DNA of 24,098 bases from an uncultured Verrucomicrobiales bacterium. GTDB lineage: Bacteria > Verrucomicrobiota > Verrucomicrobiia > Verrucomicrobiales > Akkermansiaceae. The translations under genes and the position numbers were made by a program. Location: contig CALCWC010000118.1 of assembly GCA_937905985.1 (NCBI GenBank), positions 1 to 24,098 of the forward strand, read 5' to 3'. This document shows, in pieces, positions 15,674 to 22,470 of this stretch. The notes under the pieces are model-generated. The model was given only the letters and a program-made list of their open reading frames with translations, was not told the DNA's origin and did not search any database. The first letter of the stretch is position 1, and each line of letters starts with the position of its first letter.

Positions 15674-16773
15674 AGGTGATGCATCTCCTGCCGTCCCTGT
15701 CCTCCGGCGGGGTGGAACAAGTCGTCGTGGAGCTCTGCCAGGGGCTCTGCGCGCGCGGCGTGGAGACCGTTGTCGTGTCCGGCGGCGGCCCGCTGGAAAA
15801 GGATGTCACCGCCGCGGGCGCACGCCACATCACGCTGCCCATCGGCCGCAAGAGCATCCGCACCTTCCTCATGGTGCCGCGCGTGGCCAAGTTGATACGC
15901 GAGGAGCGGCCCGATGTGCTTCACCTGCACTCCCGCGTGCCCGCCTGGGTGGGCTGGCTCGCCGCGCGCCGCGTGGAGAAAGCGCTCCGCCCCCTGGTGG
16001 TCACCAGCTTCCACGGCTTCCACTCCGTCAATTTCTACTCCGCCATCATGGCCAAGGGCGACCGCGTTATCGCCGTCTCCGAATGCATGAAGCGGCACAT
16101 TTTGGAGAATTACCCCGCCACGCCGGAGGAGAAAATCACCGTCGTCCCCAACTCGGTGGACACCTCGCTCAACTTCCCCGAATACCGGCCCTCCGACGAC
16201 TGGTGGCGCCAGTGGAGGCATGATTTCCCGGAGCTGGAGGGCAAATTCACCCTCTGCCTGCCTGGCCGCATCACCCGCATCAAGGGCGCCGCACACCTCA
16301 TTCCCCTGCTCTCCGACCTCCGCGCGCGCGGCATCCCCGCACACGCCGTCATCGTCGGCGAAACCAAGAAGGGCAAGGAGGCCCTCCGCCAGGAGCTGGA
16401 GGACGCCTTCGCCATCGCCGGCCTGCAGGACGCCGTCACCTGGACCGGCTTCCGCCGCGACCTGCGCGACGTCCTCTGCGCGTGCGATGTCACCCTCTCC
16501 CTCACCCTCATCCCGGAATCCTTCGGCAAAACCACCCTGGATGCCCTCGCCCTCGGCCGCCCCGTCGCGGGCTACCAGCACGGCGGCGTCGGCGAACTGC
16601 TCGACGTCTTCCTCCCCCAGGGCAAAATCCCCGTCGGCGACACCTCCGCCATGGCCAATCTCCTCGCCACCTGGCACCAAACCCCTCCCACCCCCAAATC
16701 TCCCATCCCCCCGCCCTTCCGCCGCGAGGACATGCTCCAAGGCCACCTCCGCGTTTACAACACCGAGGAATAA
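15670..16773 (+). CDS. GT-B glycosyltransferase, GT4-like
   Basis: The 367-residue protein has the two-domain GT4 plan. The N-terminal domain opens with MKVMHLLPSLSSGGVEQVV, a typical acceptor-side glycine loop, and has DVLHLHSRVPAW. The hinge is VIAVSECMKRHI followed by ITVVPNSVD (~158-166). The C-terminal donor domain has LPGRITRIKGAAHLI and the nucleotide-sugar motif PESFGKTTLDALALGRPVAG, where the second glutamate of the usual E-x7-E is aspartate. No signal peptide; such enzymes act at the inner face of the inner membrane. It overlaps the ELM1-type gene as ATGA. It most likely adds a sugar to lipopolysaccharide core or O-antigen, which is inference from family and neighbour. It ends the six-gene run. 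Confidence 0.9.
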   Translation: MKVMHLLPSLSSGGVEQVVVELCQGLCARGVETVVVSGGGPLEKDVTAAGARHITLPIGRKSIRTFLMVPRVAKLIREERPDVLHLHSRVPAWVGWLAARRVEKALRPLVVTSFHGFHSVNFYSAIMAKGDRVIAVSECMKRHILENYPATPEEKITVVPNSVDTSLNFPEYRPSDDWWRQWRHDFPELEGKFTLCLPGRITRIKGAAHLIPLLSDLRARGIPAHAVIVGETKKGKEALRQELEDAFAIAGLQDAVTWTGFRRDLRDVLCACDVTLSLTLIPESFGKTTLDALALGRPVAGYQHGGVGELLDVFLPQGKIPVGDTSAMANLLATWHQTPPTPKSPIPPPFRREDMLQGHLRVYNTEE

Positions 16774-16797
16774 TGCCCCGCGCGAGCCGAATTTTGA

Positions 16798-16927
16798 GCC
16801 GCCCTGCGGCGTCAACTTTTTCCAGCCCACGGCGTCAGCCGTGGGGGTAACCACGCCCGATACGCCTGCCTCGGCGTAGCCCGCAGGGCGTAGACGGGTC
16901 TCGGCACGCAACCCCGCTTCCGCGGGG
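16798..16927. repeat. Cluster of three GC-rich hairpins
   Basis: GCCGC/GCGGC (16798-16810), CCCACGGC/GCCGTGGG (16826-16845) and CCCCGC/GCGGGG (16912-16927) follow one another. Between them a CTCGGCGTAGC...GCGTAGACGG stretch (16870-16896) recurs in changed form at 23382-23408. It looks like dispersed intergenic repeat material; only weak T runs follow, so these are not clear terminators. Confidence 0.6.
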
Positions 16928-16989
16928 TGGATACACGCCAAGGATTGCAGCTCTCGTGCGTTCGCTAACTCTCAACACAAGCGCGCCAG

Positions 16990-17019
16990 AAAAACAAATC
17001 ATCCGAATTGGGATGATTT
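16990..17019 (-). terminator. Terminator of hipBA, operator-like core
   Basis: AAATCATCC (16996-17004) pairs with GGATGATTT (17011-17019). On the minus strand GTTTTT follows, and on the plus strand TTCTTT, so it may work both ways. Its CCGAATTGGGAT core resembles the two sites in the hipB promoter. Confidence 0.65.
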
Positions 17020-17023
17020 TTCT

Positions 17024-18256
17024 TTAGGCGGGAGAGAGCTGCTCTAGGACGGATTGCGCGCGGGAATCCACGTGACGGCGCAGCTTGGCAACCACGGCGG
17101 GCGGCGTGCCGGCGGCAAGGGAAGATTCCTCCGCTCGCGCCGTGGCGGCAAGGATGGCGTTCGCCATGGCGGCAACGCCTTTCAGCACGGTGGCGGGCGG
17201 CAGGGTGACATCCGCCGCAAAGCGTTCCCAGCGACCGCGGGAAACATAGTACGACCTGGAGTTGCCGCCGATTCGCATGGCGAGCTTCCGCGGCAGGCGG
17301 TGCCCGTAGAACGTGGTGCTGATGAGGTCGTAGAACGGCGCAAGCATCAGCTTGGAGCCGTTGCGGAGCATGGATATGTTCTTGGCGTGCGCATCGTTGT
17401 TGCCGATGCAGAGGTTGAACGCCGCCCACTGCATGAGCAGCAGCAAATCACGTCCCGCCTGCATGGAGTGGCGGCGGATGAGCGCGGCGCAGTCCCCAAA
17501 CGTCGGGCCGCCGTCGCTTTCATACTTCAGCTCGGAACTCACGCCGCTGAGCTGGCAGAAATCCTCCTGCGCCAGGCGCAGCGGGTGGAAATCCTCTCCC
17601 TCGCGGTCGTAGCGTGCCACCACCAGCACATCCATGCCCGGCAAGTGCTGGATGCTTGTGTGTGCGGCGGGCAGCCCCACCTCGCCCGCCAGATGCATGC
17701 AGAAGTGCTCGTTGTCCACGGAGTGCGGGAAATCGTGCAGGGGGAGCTTCACGATGCAATTGCTGGCCGCACCGTACACGGGAAGGTAGAACGCGCCGCC
17801 CTTGACTAGCAGCGGCAGCTTGTCCTGCGCGCCGGCAAGGGAGAGGCTCGTACCGCGCTGGCGCGTGGCCATCGGATTGGTGGGCAGACTCTCCAGCAGC
17901 TCCTTCAGCTTGGCAGGGGAAACGGGCCTGTACTCGCCCTCACGCTGCGGCTCACCCAGCGAGAACGCCCCCGCGCAATCCCGCCCGATGCGCGCAAGGA
18001 GACCGAACACGTTCTGGCGGCTCACCCCGTACTGCCGTGCCAGAGCCTCGCGGATGGCTCCCTCCGGCAGCATGTTCTCAAAGAAGATGCGCACCGCATC
18101 TCCCTCATGCCGCTTCTGCGTGCGCGGTAGGTTCACTGAGACGTCGAAGCCTTCGCGGATCCACGCCTCATCGTACGTCAGCGCGTACACGCCCGCGCTG
18201 CTCTGCTCCAGCGCGGCAACCAAACGTTTCCCACAATAGACAGGTAGTGTTTTCAT
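17024..18256 (-). CDS. hipA: HipA-type serine/threonine kinase toxin
   Basis: The 410-residue protein has an N-terminal HipA_N-like part (~1-110: FFENMLPEGAIREALA, IGRDCAGAFSLG) and a kinase domain. Visible motifs are TSLSLAGAQDKLPLL (phosphate loop region), K170 in CIVKLPLH, VVARYDREG, the catalytic FNLCIGNNDAHAKN with D288, and the metal-binding LAPFYDL with D310. All are intact, so it should be active. E. coli HipA phosphorylates glutamyl-tRNA synthetase and causes persistence; other HipA types have other targets. It is 6 bases downstream of hipB on the same strand, the standard order, and ends in a hairpin terminator. No sign of truncation. Confidence 0.93.
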   Translation of the reverse strand: MKTLPVYCGKRLVAALEQSSAGVYALTYDEAWIREGFDVSVNLPRTQKRHEGDAVRIFFENMLPEGAIREALARQYGVSRQNVFGLLARIGRDCAGAFSLGEPQREGEYRPVSPAKLKELLESLPTNPMATRQRGTSLSLAGAQDKLPLLVKGGAFYLPVYGAASNCIVKLPLHDFPHSVDNEHFCMHLAGEVGLPAAHTSIQHLPGMDVLVVARYDREGEDFHPLRLAQEDFCQLSGVSSELKYESDGGPTFGDCAALIRRHSMQAGRDLLLLMQWAAFNLCIGNNDAHAKNISMLRNGSKLMLAPFYDLISTTFYGHRLPRKLAMRIGGNSRSYYVSRGRWERFAADVTLPPATVLKGVAAMANAILAATARAEESSLAAGTPPAVVAKLRRHVDSRAQSVLEQLSPA

Positions 18257-18262
18257 CGCTCG

Positions 18263-18484
18263 TTATTGTTGCTCCTCGCTTCCGCGGATATCCATCACCA
18301 GACCCAGCATCTGCATCAGCCGGAATGTCACCGCGATACTCACCCCGCGCCGTCCCCGCTCCAGCTCGCCCAGCAGACGCGGACTGCACGGTATCACCGA
18401 TGCCAGCTCCGTGATTGTCATTCCGATTTTCTTGCGTCTCTCTCGTATCGCAAGCCCAAGCTCTCTCTCATCGTTGATATTCAT
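18263..18484 (-). CDS. hipB: HipB-type XRE antitoxin and repressor
   Basis: The 73-residue protein is a single helix-turn-helix domain: LGLAIRERRKKIGMTITELA, then SPRLLGELERGRRGVSIAVT, then FRLMQMLGLVMDI. HipB proteins neutralise HipA and repress the shared promoter. Two copies of a CCnAATCGGGATTATT-like site flank the predicted promoter just upstream, in line with autoregulation. The start at 18484 gives a very short leader, about 10 bases from the predicted transcription start. The frame ends TTA (complement) at 18263-18265, 6 bases before hipA. Confidence 0.92.
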   Translation of the reverse strand: MNINDERELGLAIRERRKKIGMTITELASVIPCSPRLLGELERGRRGVSIAVTFRLMQMLGLVMDIRGSEEQQ

Positions 18485-18503
18485 CTTCCCAATTGGGATT
18501 ATT
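18485..18503 (-). promoter_or_regulatory. HipB operator-like site, start-proximal
   Basis: CTTCCCAATTGGGATTATT holds the perfect palindrome CCCAATTGGG (18488-18497). It covers the expected transcription start and abuts the -10 of the hipBA promoter. Confidence 0.6.
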
Positions 18504-18528
18504 TTACCACACCCCCCACCAAAAGCAA
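18501..18528 (-). promoter_or_regulatory. hipBA promoter
   Basis: On the minus strand TTGCTT (complement of 18523-18528), 16 bases, TAAAAT (complement of 18501-18506), lying between two operator-like sites. Confidence 0.6.
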
Positions 18529-18536
18529 CCTAAATC

Positions 18537-18554
18537 TTCCGAATCGGGATTATT
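18537..18554 (-). promoter_or_regulatory. HipB operator-like site, upstream
   Basis: TTCCGAATCGGGATTATT matches the start-proximal site at 16 of 18 positions. It lies about 9 bases upstream of the -35. Confidence 0.55.
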
Positions 18555-18555
18555 T

Positions 18556-18776
18556 TTGGCATTTTTGCTCGATAAACGAGCGCTAAATAGGGGGGCGAGT
18601 ATTTATATTCGCGGGGTGATAGTAGGCGGGTGGAGAGAGAGTCGAGTCGCGTGCGGCGTGGCGGTGATGGTGGCCATCACCGCGCCGTTGGCATGCCGGG
18701 TGCCCGCGCGCCGCATGCCGTGTGTGTACACACACGAAATCCCCCTCGCAAATGCCCAAAATTCGGGAAATTTTGC
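18556..18776. repeat. R1 repeat, copy A
   Basis: This ~221-bp unit recurs at 21032 and as a tandem array from 23349. Its landmarks are GCTCG-ATAAA-CGAGC (18567-18581); a 10-bp stem, GCGGTGATGG (18661-18670) with CCATCACCGC (18674-18683); two GCATGC copies around a GC-rich spacer; and the 18-bp palindrome CGTGTGTGTACACACACG (18719-18736). Frames through it are open on both strands but I see no protein. It starts directly beside the upstream hipB operator. Confidence 0.8.
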
Positions 18777-18990
18777 GAACATAACCCTCCCTGCGGGGTG
18801 GGTGTCACAAAGTTAGCCCTATGGTGCAAACCTAGGGAGCAATGCGCCCTGCCCGCATTGCTTTGGACAACTTCGGTTTCATCGTTCCCATATCCCCGCA
18901 TCCTACCACACGCGGTGGGCACCCGCAAGGAAAAATCGCCCGCACGCGCGGCGTAAAAAATAACGGTCACGCGTTACGTTTTGCGCTTGC
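18777..18990. repeat. R2 repeat, copy A, with RNA-like hairpins
   Basis: The first ~118 bases match copy B with one visible difference. Hairpins seen: CCCTA/TAGGG (18817-18837), a 9-bp stem AGCAATGCG/CGCATTGCT (18838-18862) with a 7-base loop, and a short TTCG tetraloop stem (18869-18878). A variable ~24-base segment follows, then CGCAAGG...TTTTGCGCTTG, which ends in the -35 box of the macro-domain gene promoter. Confidence 0.75.
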
Positions 18991-19016
18991 GCTGCCATCG
19001 TTCGCCATGGTATACT
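18987..19016 (+). promoter_or_regulatory. Promoter of the macro-domain/DarT-like pair
   Basis: TTGCGC (18987-18992), 18 bases, TATACT (19011-19016, 5 of 6). The -35 is the last part of R2; the -10 is unique sequence. The leader is about 70 bases. Confidence 0.6.
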
Positions 19017-19091
19017 GCAGGGACGCGGCGGCGGTGTGTCCAACCGGAAATTTCCTGCCGCTATCGGTAATCTACCCCTTTCCGAACAAGT

Positions 19092-19967
19092 ATGATAGAG
19101 TACATAGAAGGCGACATTTTCGAAAGTCCCGCCCAGGTCATCGTCAACACCGTGAACACGGTCGGCGTCATGGGCAAGGGCCTGGCGCTCGCTTTCAAAA
19201 AGCGCTATCCCGACATGTTCGAGCGGTACAAGCAGGCTTGCGACAACAACTCGCTCACCATCGGCAAGCTCATGCTCTTCTATGAGGCCGACCACTGGCT
19301 GCTCCTGTTCCCCACCAAGGAACATTGGCGAAATCCCTCCAGGCTGGAGTATATCGAGGCCGGGCTGCAAAAGTTCGTGCGCGCCTACGCCGACAAGAGC
19401 ATCACCTCCGTGGCCTTCCCGCGCCTCGGCTGTGGAAACGGCGGCCTCGACTGGGAGGAAGTCCGCCCCCTGATGGAAAGATACCTCTCGCGCCTGCCGA
19501 TTGACATCTACATCTACGTCGGCAACTACCCGGATCCCACCCCGGAGCATAAAGAGCCGGAAAAGACCATGGCTTGGCTCAAGCAACACGCCAAGGACAT
19601 GTCCTTTTATGGCCTCAGGGATGGTTTGCAGCACAAGAGCGGGCTTCTGGGGCATGGATTTGACTGGGGCGGGAAGAAATGCCAGATGCAATACGCCGGT
19701 AGCGCGCTGCGCCTCACGGATGGCGCGGATGGCAGCGTGCACGAGTTCGAGGAGAACGAGCTGCGCCAAATCTGGTATGAATTGGTGGAGACACCCATCG
19801 TGCGCATCAGCGAGTGCGATGCCAAGCGCGCTCTCTTTTACGCCCTGCTTTTCTCGGAGGGCTACCTTTCACCCATCCGCAGCTGCACCCCCGCTGCACC
19901 CCAAATGCAGGAGGGCTACCAGCTCAACCAGGGCCTCGGCCGCATCTATTCTTACCAGCCCGTCTAA
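19092..19967 (+). CDS. Macro-domain protein (DarG-like antitoxin)
   Basis: The 291-residue protein starts with a macro domain (~1-150): GDIFESPAQVIVNTVNTVG, then MGKGLALAFKKRYP, and FPRLGCGNGGLDW. Macro domains bind or remove ADP-ribose. In DarTG systems DarG uses one to strip the ADP-ribose that DarT puts on thymidine in DNA. Residues ~160-291 form a second domain of unknown family (GLRDGLQHKSGLLGHGF, then LRQIWYELVETPIVRISE) that could bind the toxin, as DarG C-terminal domains do. The stop touches the start of the DarT-like gene (TAA then ATG), indicating co-expression. The antitoxin comes first, whereas darT precedes darG in the best-known loci. Start at 19092; no strong Shine-Dalgarno. 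Confidence 0.88.
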   Translation: MIEYIEGDIFESPAQVIVNTVNTVGVMGKGLALAFKKRYPDMFERYKQACDNNSLTIGKLMLFYEADHWLLLFPTKEHWRNPSRLEYIEAGLQKFVRAYADKSITSVAFPRLGCGNGGLDWEEVRPLMERYLSRLPIDIYIYVGNYPDPTPEHKEPEKTMAWLKQHAKDMSFYGLRDGLQHKSGLLGHGFDWGGKKCQMQYAGSALRLTDGADGSVHEFEENELRQIWYELVETPIVRISECDAKRALFYALLFSEGYLSPIRSCTPAAPQMQEGYQLNQGLGRIYSYQPV

Positions 19968-20999
19968 ATGGAATTCAGGGATGTCATAGAGCGCAACGCT
20001 CAGCTCAACATACCCGTCCATTGGTGGACACGGTACGCTTTCCATTACACGGATATCGATAACGCCGTAAGTATTTTGGCTTCCGGGCAGCTGTTCAGCC
20101 GGACTGAGGCGACTGAACTTCATGTGATGGGCAATGACAATGCAAGTCGGCAGGTCATCGACATGACGGGGAGCGATATCACCTCCAAGGCGCGTTTCTA
20201 CTTCCGCCCGCTCACTCCCACCCAGTACCACAACGAGGGGTACAAACACCCCGTACTGCGCTACCATGGTGACCAGTGTGCCAATGTGCCCGTTCCCGTC
20301 TTCCTGGTGTTTGATTTGGAGAAACTGCTGTCTCTGCCGGGCGTGGAGTTCTCGGAAAAATCCCTGGCAGGGCACGGCGATAGGCTTTTTTCTGGAGCAG
20401 AGGCTTTTGAACAGCTCGACTTTGAGCGGATTTACAGCAACGGCCCGATGCAAGACCCCGCAACAGACACCAAGTATCGGCATGCGGAAATCGTGCATCC
20501 CAGCCCCTTCGGGATAGATTCCTGCCTAAAGTACATCCTCTGCAGGAACATGCTGGAGCGCACCACCCTCCTGAACCTGCTCAAGCGGAGGAAACCGCAG
20601 GCCTTTGCCCTATATCAGGACATTGTCAAGTGCCCAAAGAGGGAGGTTTTCCAGCAAAACGGCCTCTATCTCCAATCATGCTCCATCCATGAAAACGTGG
20701 CGGAAATCGCTTTCTCCTACACCGGTGAGGCGGCCAAGTACACTGCTGCGATGATGCATAAATACAACGTTTCGCAGTTGCCGCCTATACCTGCCCGCAT
20801 CTGTGTCCAATGGTTTTCCGGTGATTCTCTCGTCCACGTTGCTTCCGCTTCCTTTGACGTGGAGTTCGAGGACCCCCAAGATAAAACTTTCACCCTGCCA
20901 CCCATCGCGGCAGACAGAGTAAGCATCTGCGTCTTCTTTGACGGCCACCTGATGTGCCTCGTGGACCAACCGATCCACAACGTCGCACCGCTCTTCTAA
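19968..20999 (+). CDS. DarT-like ADP-ribosyltransferase (DUF4433) with C-terminal extension
   Basis: The 343-residue protein carries a DarT-type domain in about residues 20-225: FHYTDIDNAVSILASGQLFS at the NAD-binding start, ARFYFRPLTPTQYHNEGY, and KYRHAEIVHPSPFGID, whose E174 (codon 20487-20489) is at the place of the DarT catalytic glutamate. DarT links ADP-ribose from NAD+ to thymidine bases of single-stranded DNA and is reversed by the macro protein DarG. Typical DarT is 200-230 residues; here ~115 extra residues follow (from YLQSCSIHENVAEIAFSYTG), beta-rich with no family I recognise. The start directly follows the stop of the macro gene. The toxin role is inferred from family and pairing; the base target is not shown. 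Confidence 0.85.
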   Translation: MEFRDVIERNAQLNIPVHWWTRYAFHYTDIDNAVSILASGQLFSRTEATELHVMGNDNASRQVIDMTGSDITSKARFYFRPLTPTQYHNEGYKHPVLRYHGDQCANVPVPVFLVFDLEKLLSLPGVEFSEKSLAGHGDRLFSGAEAFEQLDFERIYSNGPMQDPATDTKYRHAEIVHPSPFGIDSCLKYILCRNMLERTTLLNLLKRRKPQAFALYQDIVKCPKREVFQQNGLYLQSCSIHENVAEIAFSYTGEAAKYTAAMMHKYNVSQLPPIPARICVQWFSGDSLVHVASASFDVEFEDPQDKTFTLPPIAADRVSICVFFDGHLMCLVDQPIHNVAPLF

Positions 21000-21031
21000 T
21001 CCCTGCGCAAAGCCCCAAATTTTGGGAAATT

Positions 21032-21257
21032 TTGGCATTTTTGCTCGATAAACGAGCGCTAAATAGGGGGGGCGGGCGAGTATTTATATCGTGGGGTGGT
21101 AGGTAGGCGGGTGGAGAGAGAGTCGAGTCGCAGGCGGCGTGGTGGTGATGGTGGCCATCACCGCGCCGTTTGCATGCCAAGCACCCGCGCGCCGCATGCC
21201 GTGTGTGTACACACACGAAATCCCCCTCGGAAATGCCCAAAATTCGGGGAATTTTGC
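21032..21257. repeat. R1 repeat, copy B
   Basis: The same landmarks as copy A occur in the same order: hairpin GCTCG-ATAAA-CGAGC (21043-21057), the GGTGATGG/CCATCACC stem and CGTGTGTGTACACACACG (21200-21217). It directly follows the DarT-like gene, with CCCCAAATTTTGGG at 21014-21027 in front. Confidence 0.8.
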
Positions 21258-21471
21258 GAACATAACCCTCCCTGCAGGGTGGGTGTCACAAAGTTAGCCC
21301 TATGGTGCAAACCTAGGGAGCAATGCGCCCTGCCCGCATTGCTTTGGACAACTTCGGTTTCATCGTTCCCATATCCTGGCAGCACAGCATACACTGCATG
21401 CACCCGCAAGGAAAATCGCCTGCGCACGCGGGCGTTAAAATTAACGGTCATGCGTTACGTTTTGCGCTTGC
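21258..21471. repeat. R2 repeat, copy B, with RNA-like hairpins
   Basis: Nearly identical to copy A over 21258-21375, including the 9-bp stem (21319-21343). It then has a different ~24-base segment before the shared CGCAAGG...TTTTGCGCTTGC end. The end again supplies the -35 of the following gene. Confidence 0.75.
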
Positions 21472-21495
21472 AAAACTTTTTGCACAGGGTACAAT
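21468..21495 (+). promoter_or_regulatory. Promoter of the DUF488 pair, probably leaderless
   Basis: TTGCAA (21468-21473), 16 bases, TACAAT (21490-21495). The start expected 7 bases on falls at 21502, the ATG itself, so the message is probably leaderless. Confidence 0.6.
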
Positions 21496-21501
21496 CCAAC
21501 C

Positions 21502-22470
21502 ATGCGGATGAATCGGCGGCAGAAGTTGCTTGTTCACCTCCTTGACATGAAGGGAGGCGCTGCTTCCAACGTATGCTGCCAGAAGCTCCTGTTCTGCTTC
21601 TCGCAAGCGCAGATTCAAGACGGAGAGGACCCGCTGTTCGAGTTTCTGCCGTGGGTGAAGGGTGCCTACTCTTTCACGGCTCACTTTGAAAAGGACAACC
21701 TGGTGGAGGCCGGAATCCTTGCCGATAAAGCCAATGAAAAGGTTTGGTCCCTTGCGGATGCGCGCGGCGTGCCCTCTCTGGATTGGGCTGATGAAAACAG
21801 GCTGCAGCGCGTGATGGTCGAGTACGGCGATTTTTCTGATGATGAGCTTATTCGCCGCCTGTACATCAAGTACCCGCACTACGCCGTCCGCAGCCAAATC
21901 GCAGATGAACTCCTGAAAGACTTCCCCGACGCCATGGACGAAATCAGGCAGGCGTGCGAATCGGGCAAACAGGCGTGCGACCGCTCCGCAAACCTCTTCA
22001 CCATCGGGTACGAGGGCCTTTCCATAGAGGAATTTTTCGAGCGCCTGGCGGTGAACGAAATCGAGATGCTCATCGATGTCCGCAAGGTGCCCTTCAGCCA
22101 CAAAATCGGCTTCTCTAAGGCAAAGCTGGAAAAATTGTCCGAGGGCGCGAAAATCCAGTACCGCCACATGCCGCAGCTCGGCATCCCCTCAGAGCTGCGC
22201 AGGAACCTCAACTCCCAGGCAGACTACGATGCCCTGTTCGAGGAATACAAGGCAAGCATCCTTCCCCTGCAGGGGGAAACCCTGGATAAAATTGCGCGTG
22301 CCGTATCGAAGGGCCGCCGCATTGCCCTCATGTGCTTTGAGGCCGACCCCATGCAGTGCCATCGCCGCATTGTGGCGGACCGTCTCTCCCAAATCCTGGG
22401 CTGCCCCTATTCCAACCTCACCAACAGAGCCCTCCCAACATGCCAGAAACAGACATCGCTCGCATTCTGA
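21502..22470 (+). CDS. DUF488-domain protein with N-terminal winged-helix-like region
   Basis: The 322-residue protein has two parts. Residues ~1-90 (RQKLLVHLLDMKGGAASNVC, QKLLFCFSQ, WVKGAYSFTAHFEKDNLVEA) resemble DUF4065-like or winged-helix modules found in toxin-antitoxin proteins. Residues ~165-305 are a DUF488 domain: LFTIGYEGLSIEEFFERL, MLIDVRKVPFSHK, and the conserved CFEADPMQCHRR with C278 and C286 as possible metal or catalytic residues. The biochemical role of DUF488 is unproven. The start at 21502 matches the predicted transcription start; an in-frame ATG at 21508 is an alternative. The 3' end overlaps the next gene by 31 bases. It sits in an island with two toxin-antitoxin modules, so a defence or conflict role is possible. 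Confidence 0.8.
   Translation: MRMNRRQKLLVHLLDMKGGAASNVCCQKLLFCFSQAQIQDGEDPLFEFLPWVKGAYSFTAHFEKDNLVEAGILADKANEKVWSLADARGVPSLDWADENRLQRVMVEYGDFSDDELIRRLYIKYPHYAVRSQIADELLKDFPDAMDEIRQACESGKQACDRSANLFTIGYEGLSIEEFFERLAVNEIEMLIDVRKVPFSHKIGFSKAKLEKLSEGAKIQYRHMPQLGIPSELRRNLNSQADYDALFEEYKASILPLQGETLDKIARAVSKGRRIALMCFEADPMQCHRRIVADRLSQILGCPYSNLTNRALPTCQKQTSLAF

Noticed and set aside
18677..18970. 97-aa minus-strand frame in R1/R2, also at 21158-21451
   Set aside because: Both copies are open and similar, but this follows from DNA repeat identity. There is no ribosome site and the translation has no domain; the variable segment changes its residues freely.
18777..18990. Integron attC site or tRNA gene
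   Set aside because: No inverse core site of the attC type and no integrase; the hairpins do not form a cloverleaf and there is no T-loop or acceptor stem.
18842..19285. 147-aa plus-strand frame from R2 into the macro gene
   Set aside because: It runs out of frame through the promoter and the start of the macro-domain gene; only the repeat part is shared with copy B.
21012..21058. Terminator of the macro/DarT-like pair
   Set aside because: The hairpins CCCAAATTTTGGG and GCTCG...CGAGC are not followed by a T run on the plus strand; they belong to R1.
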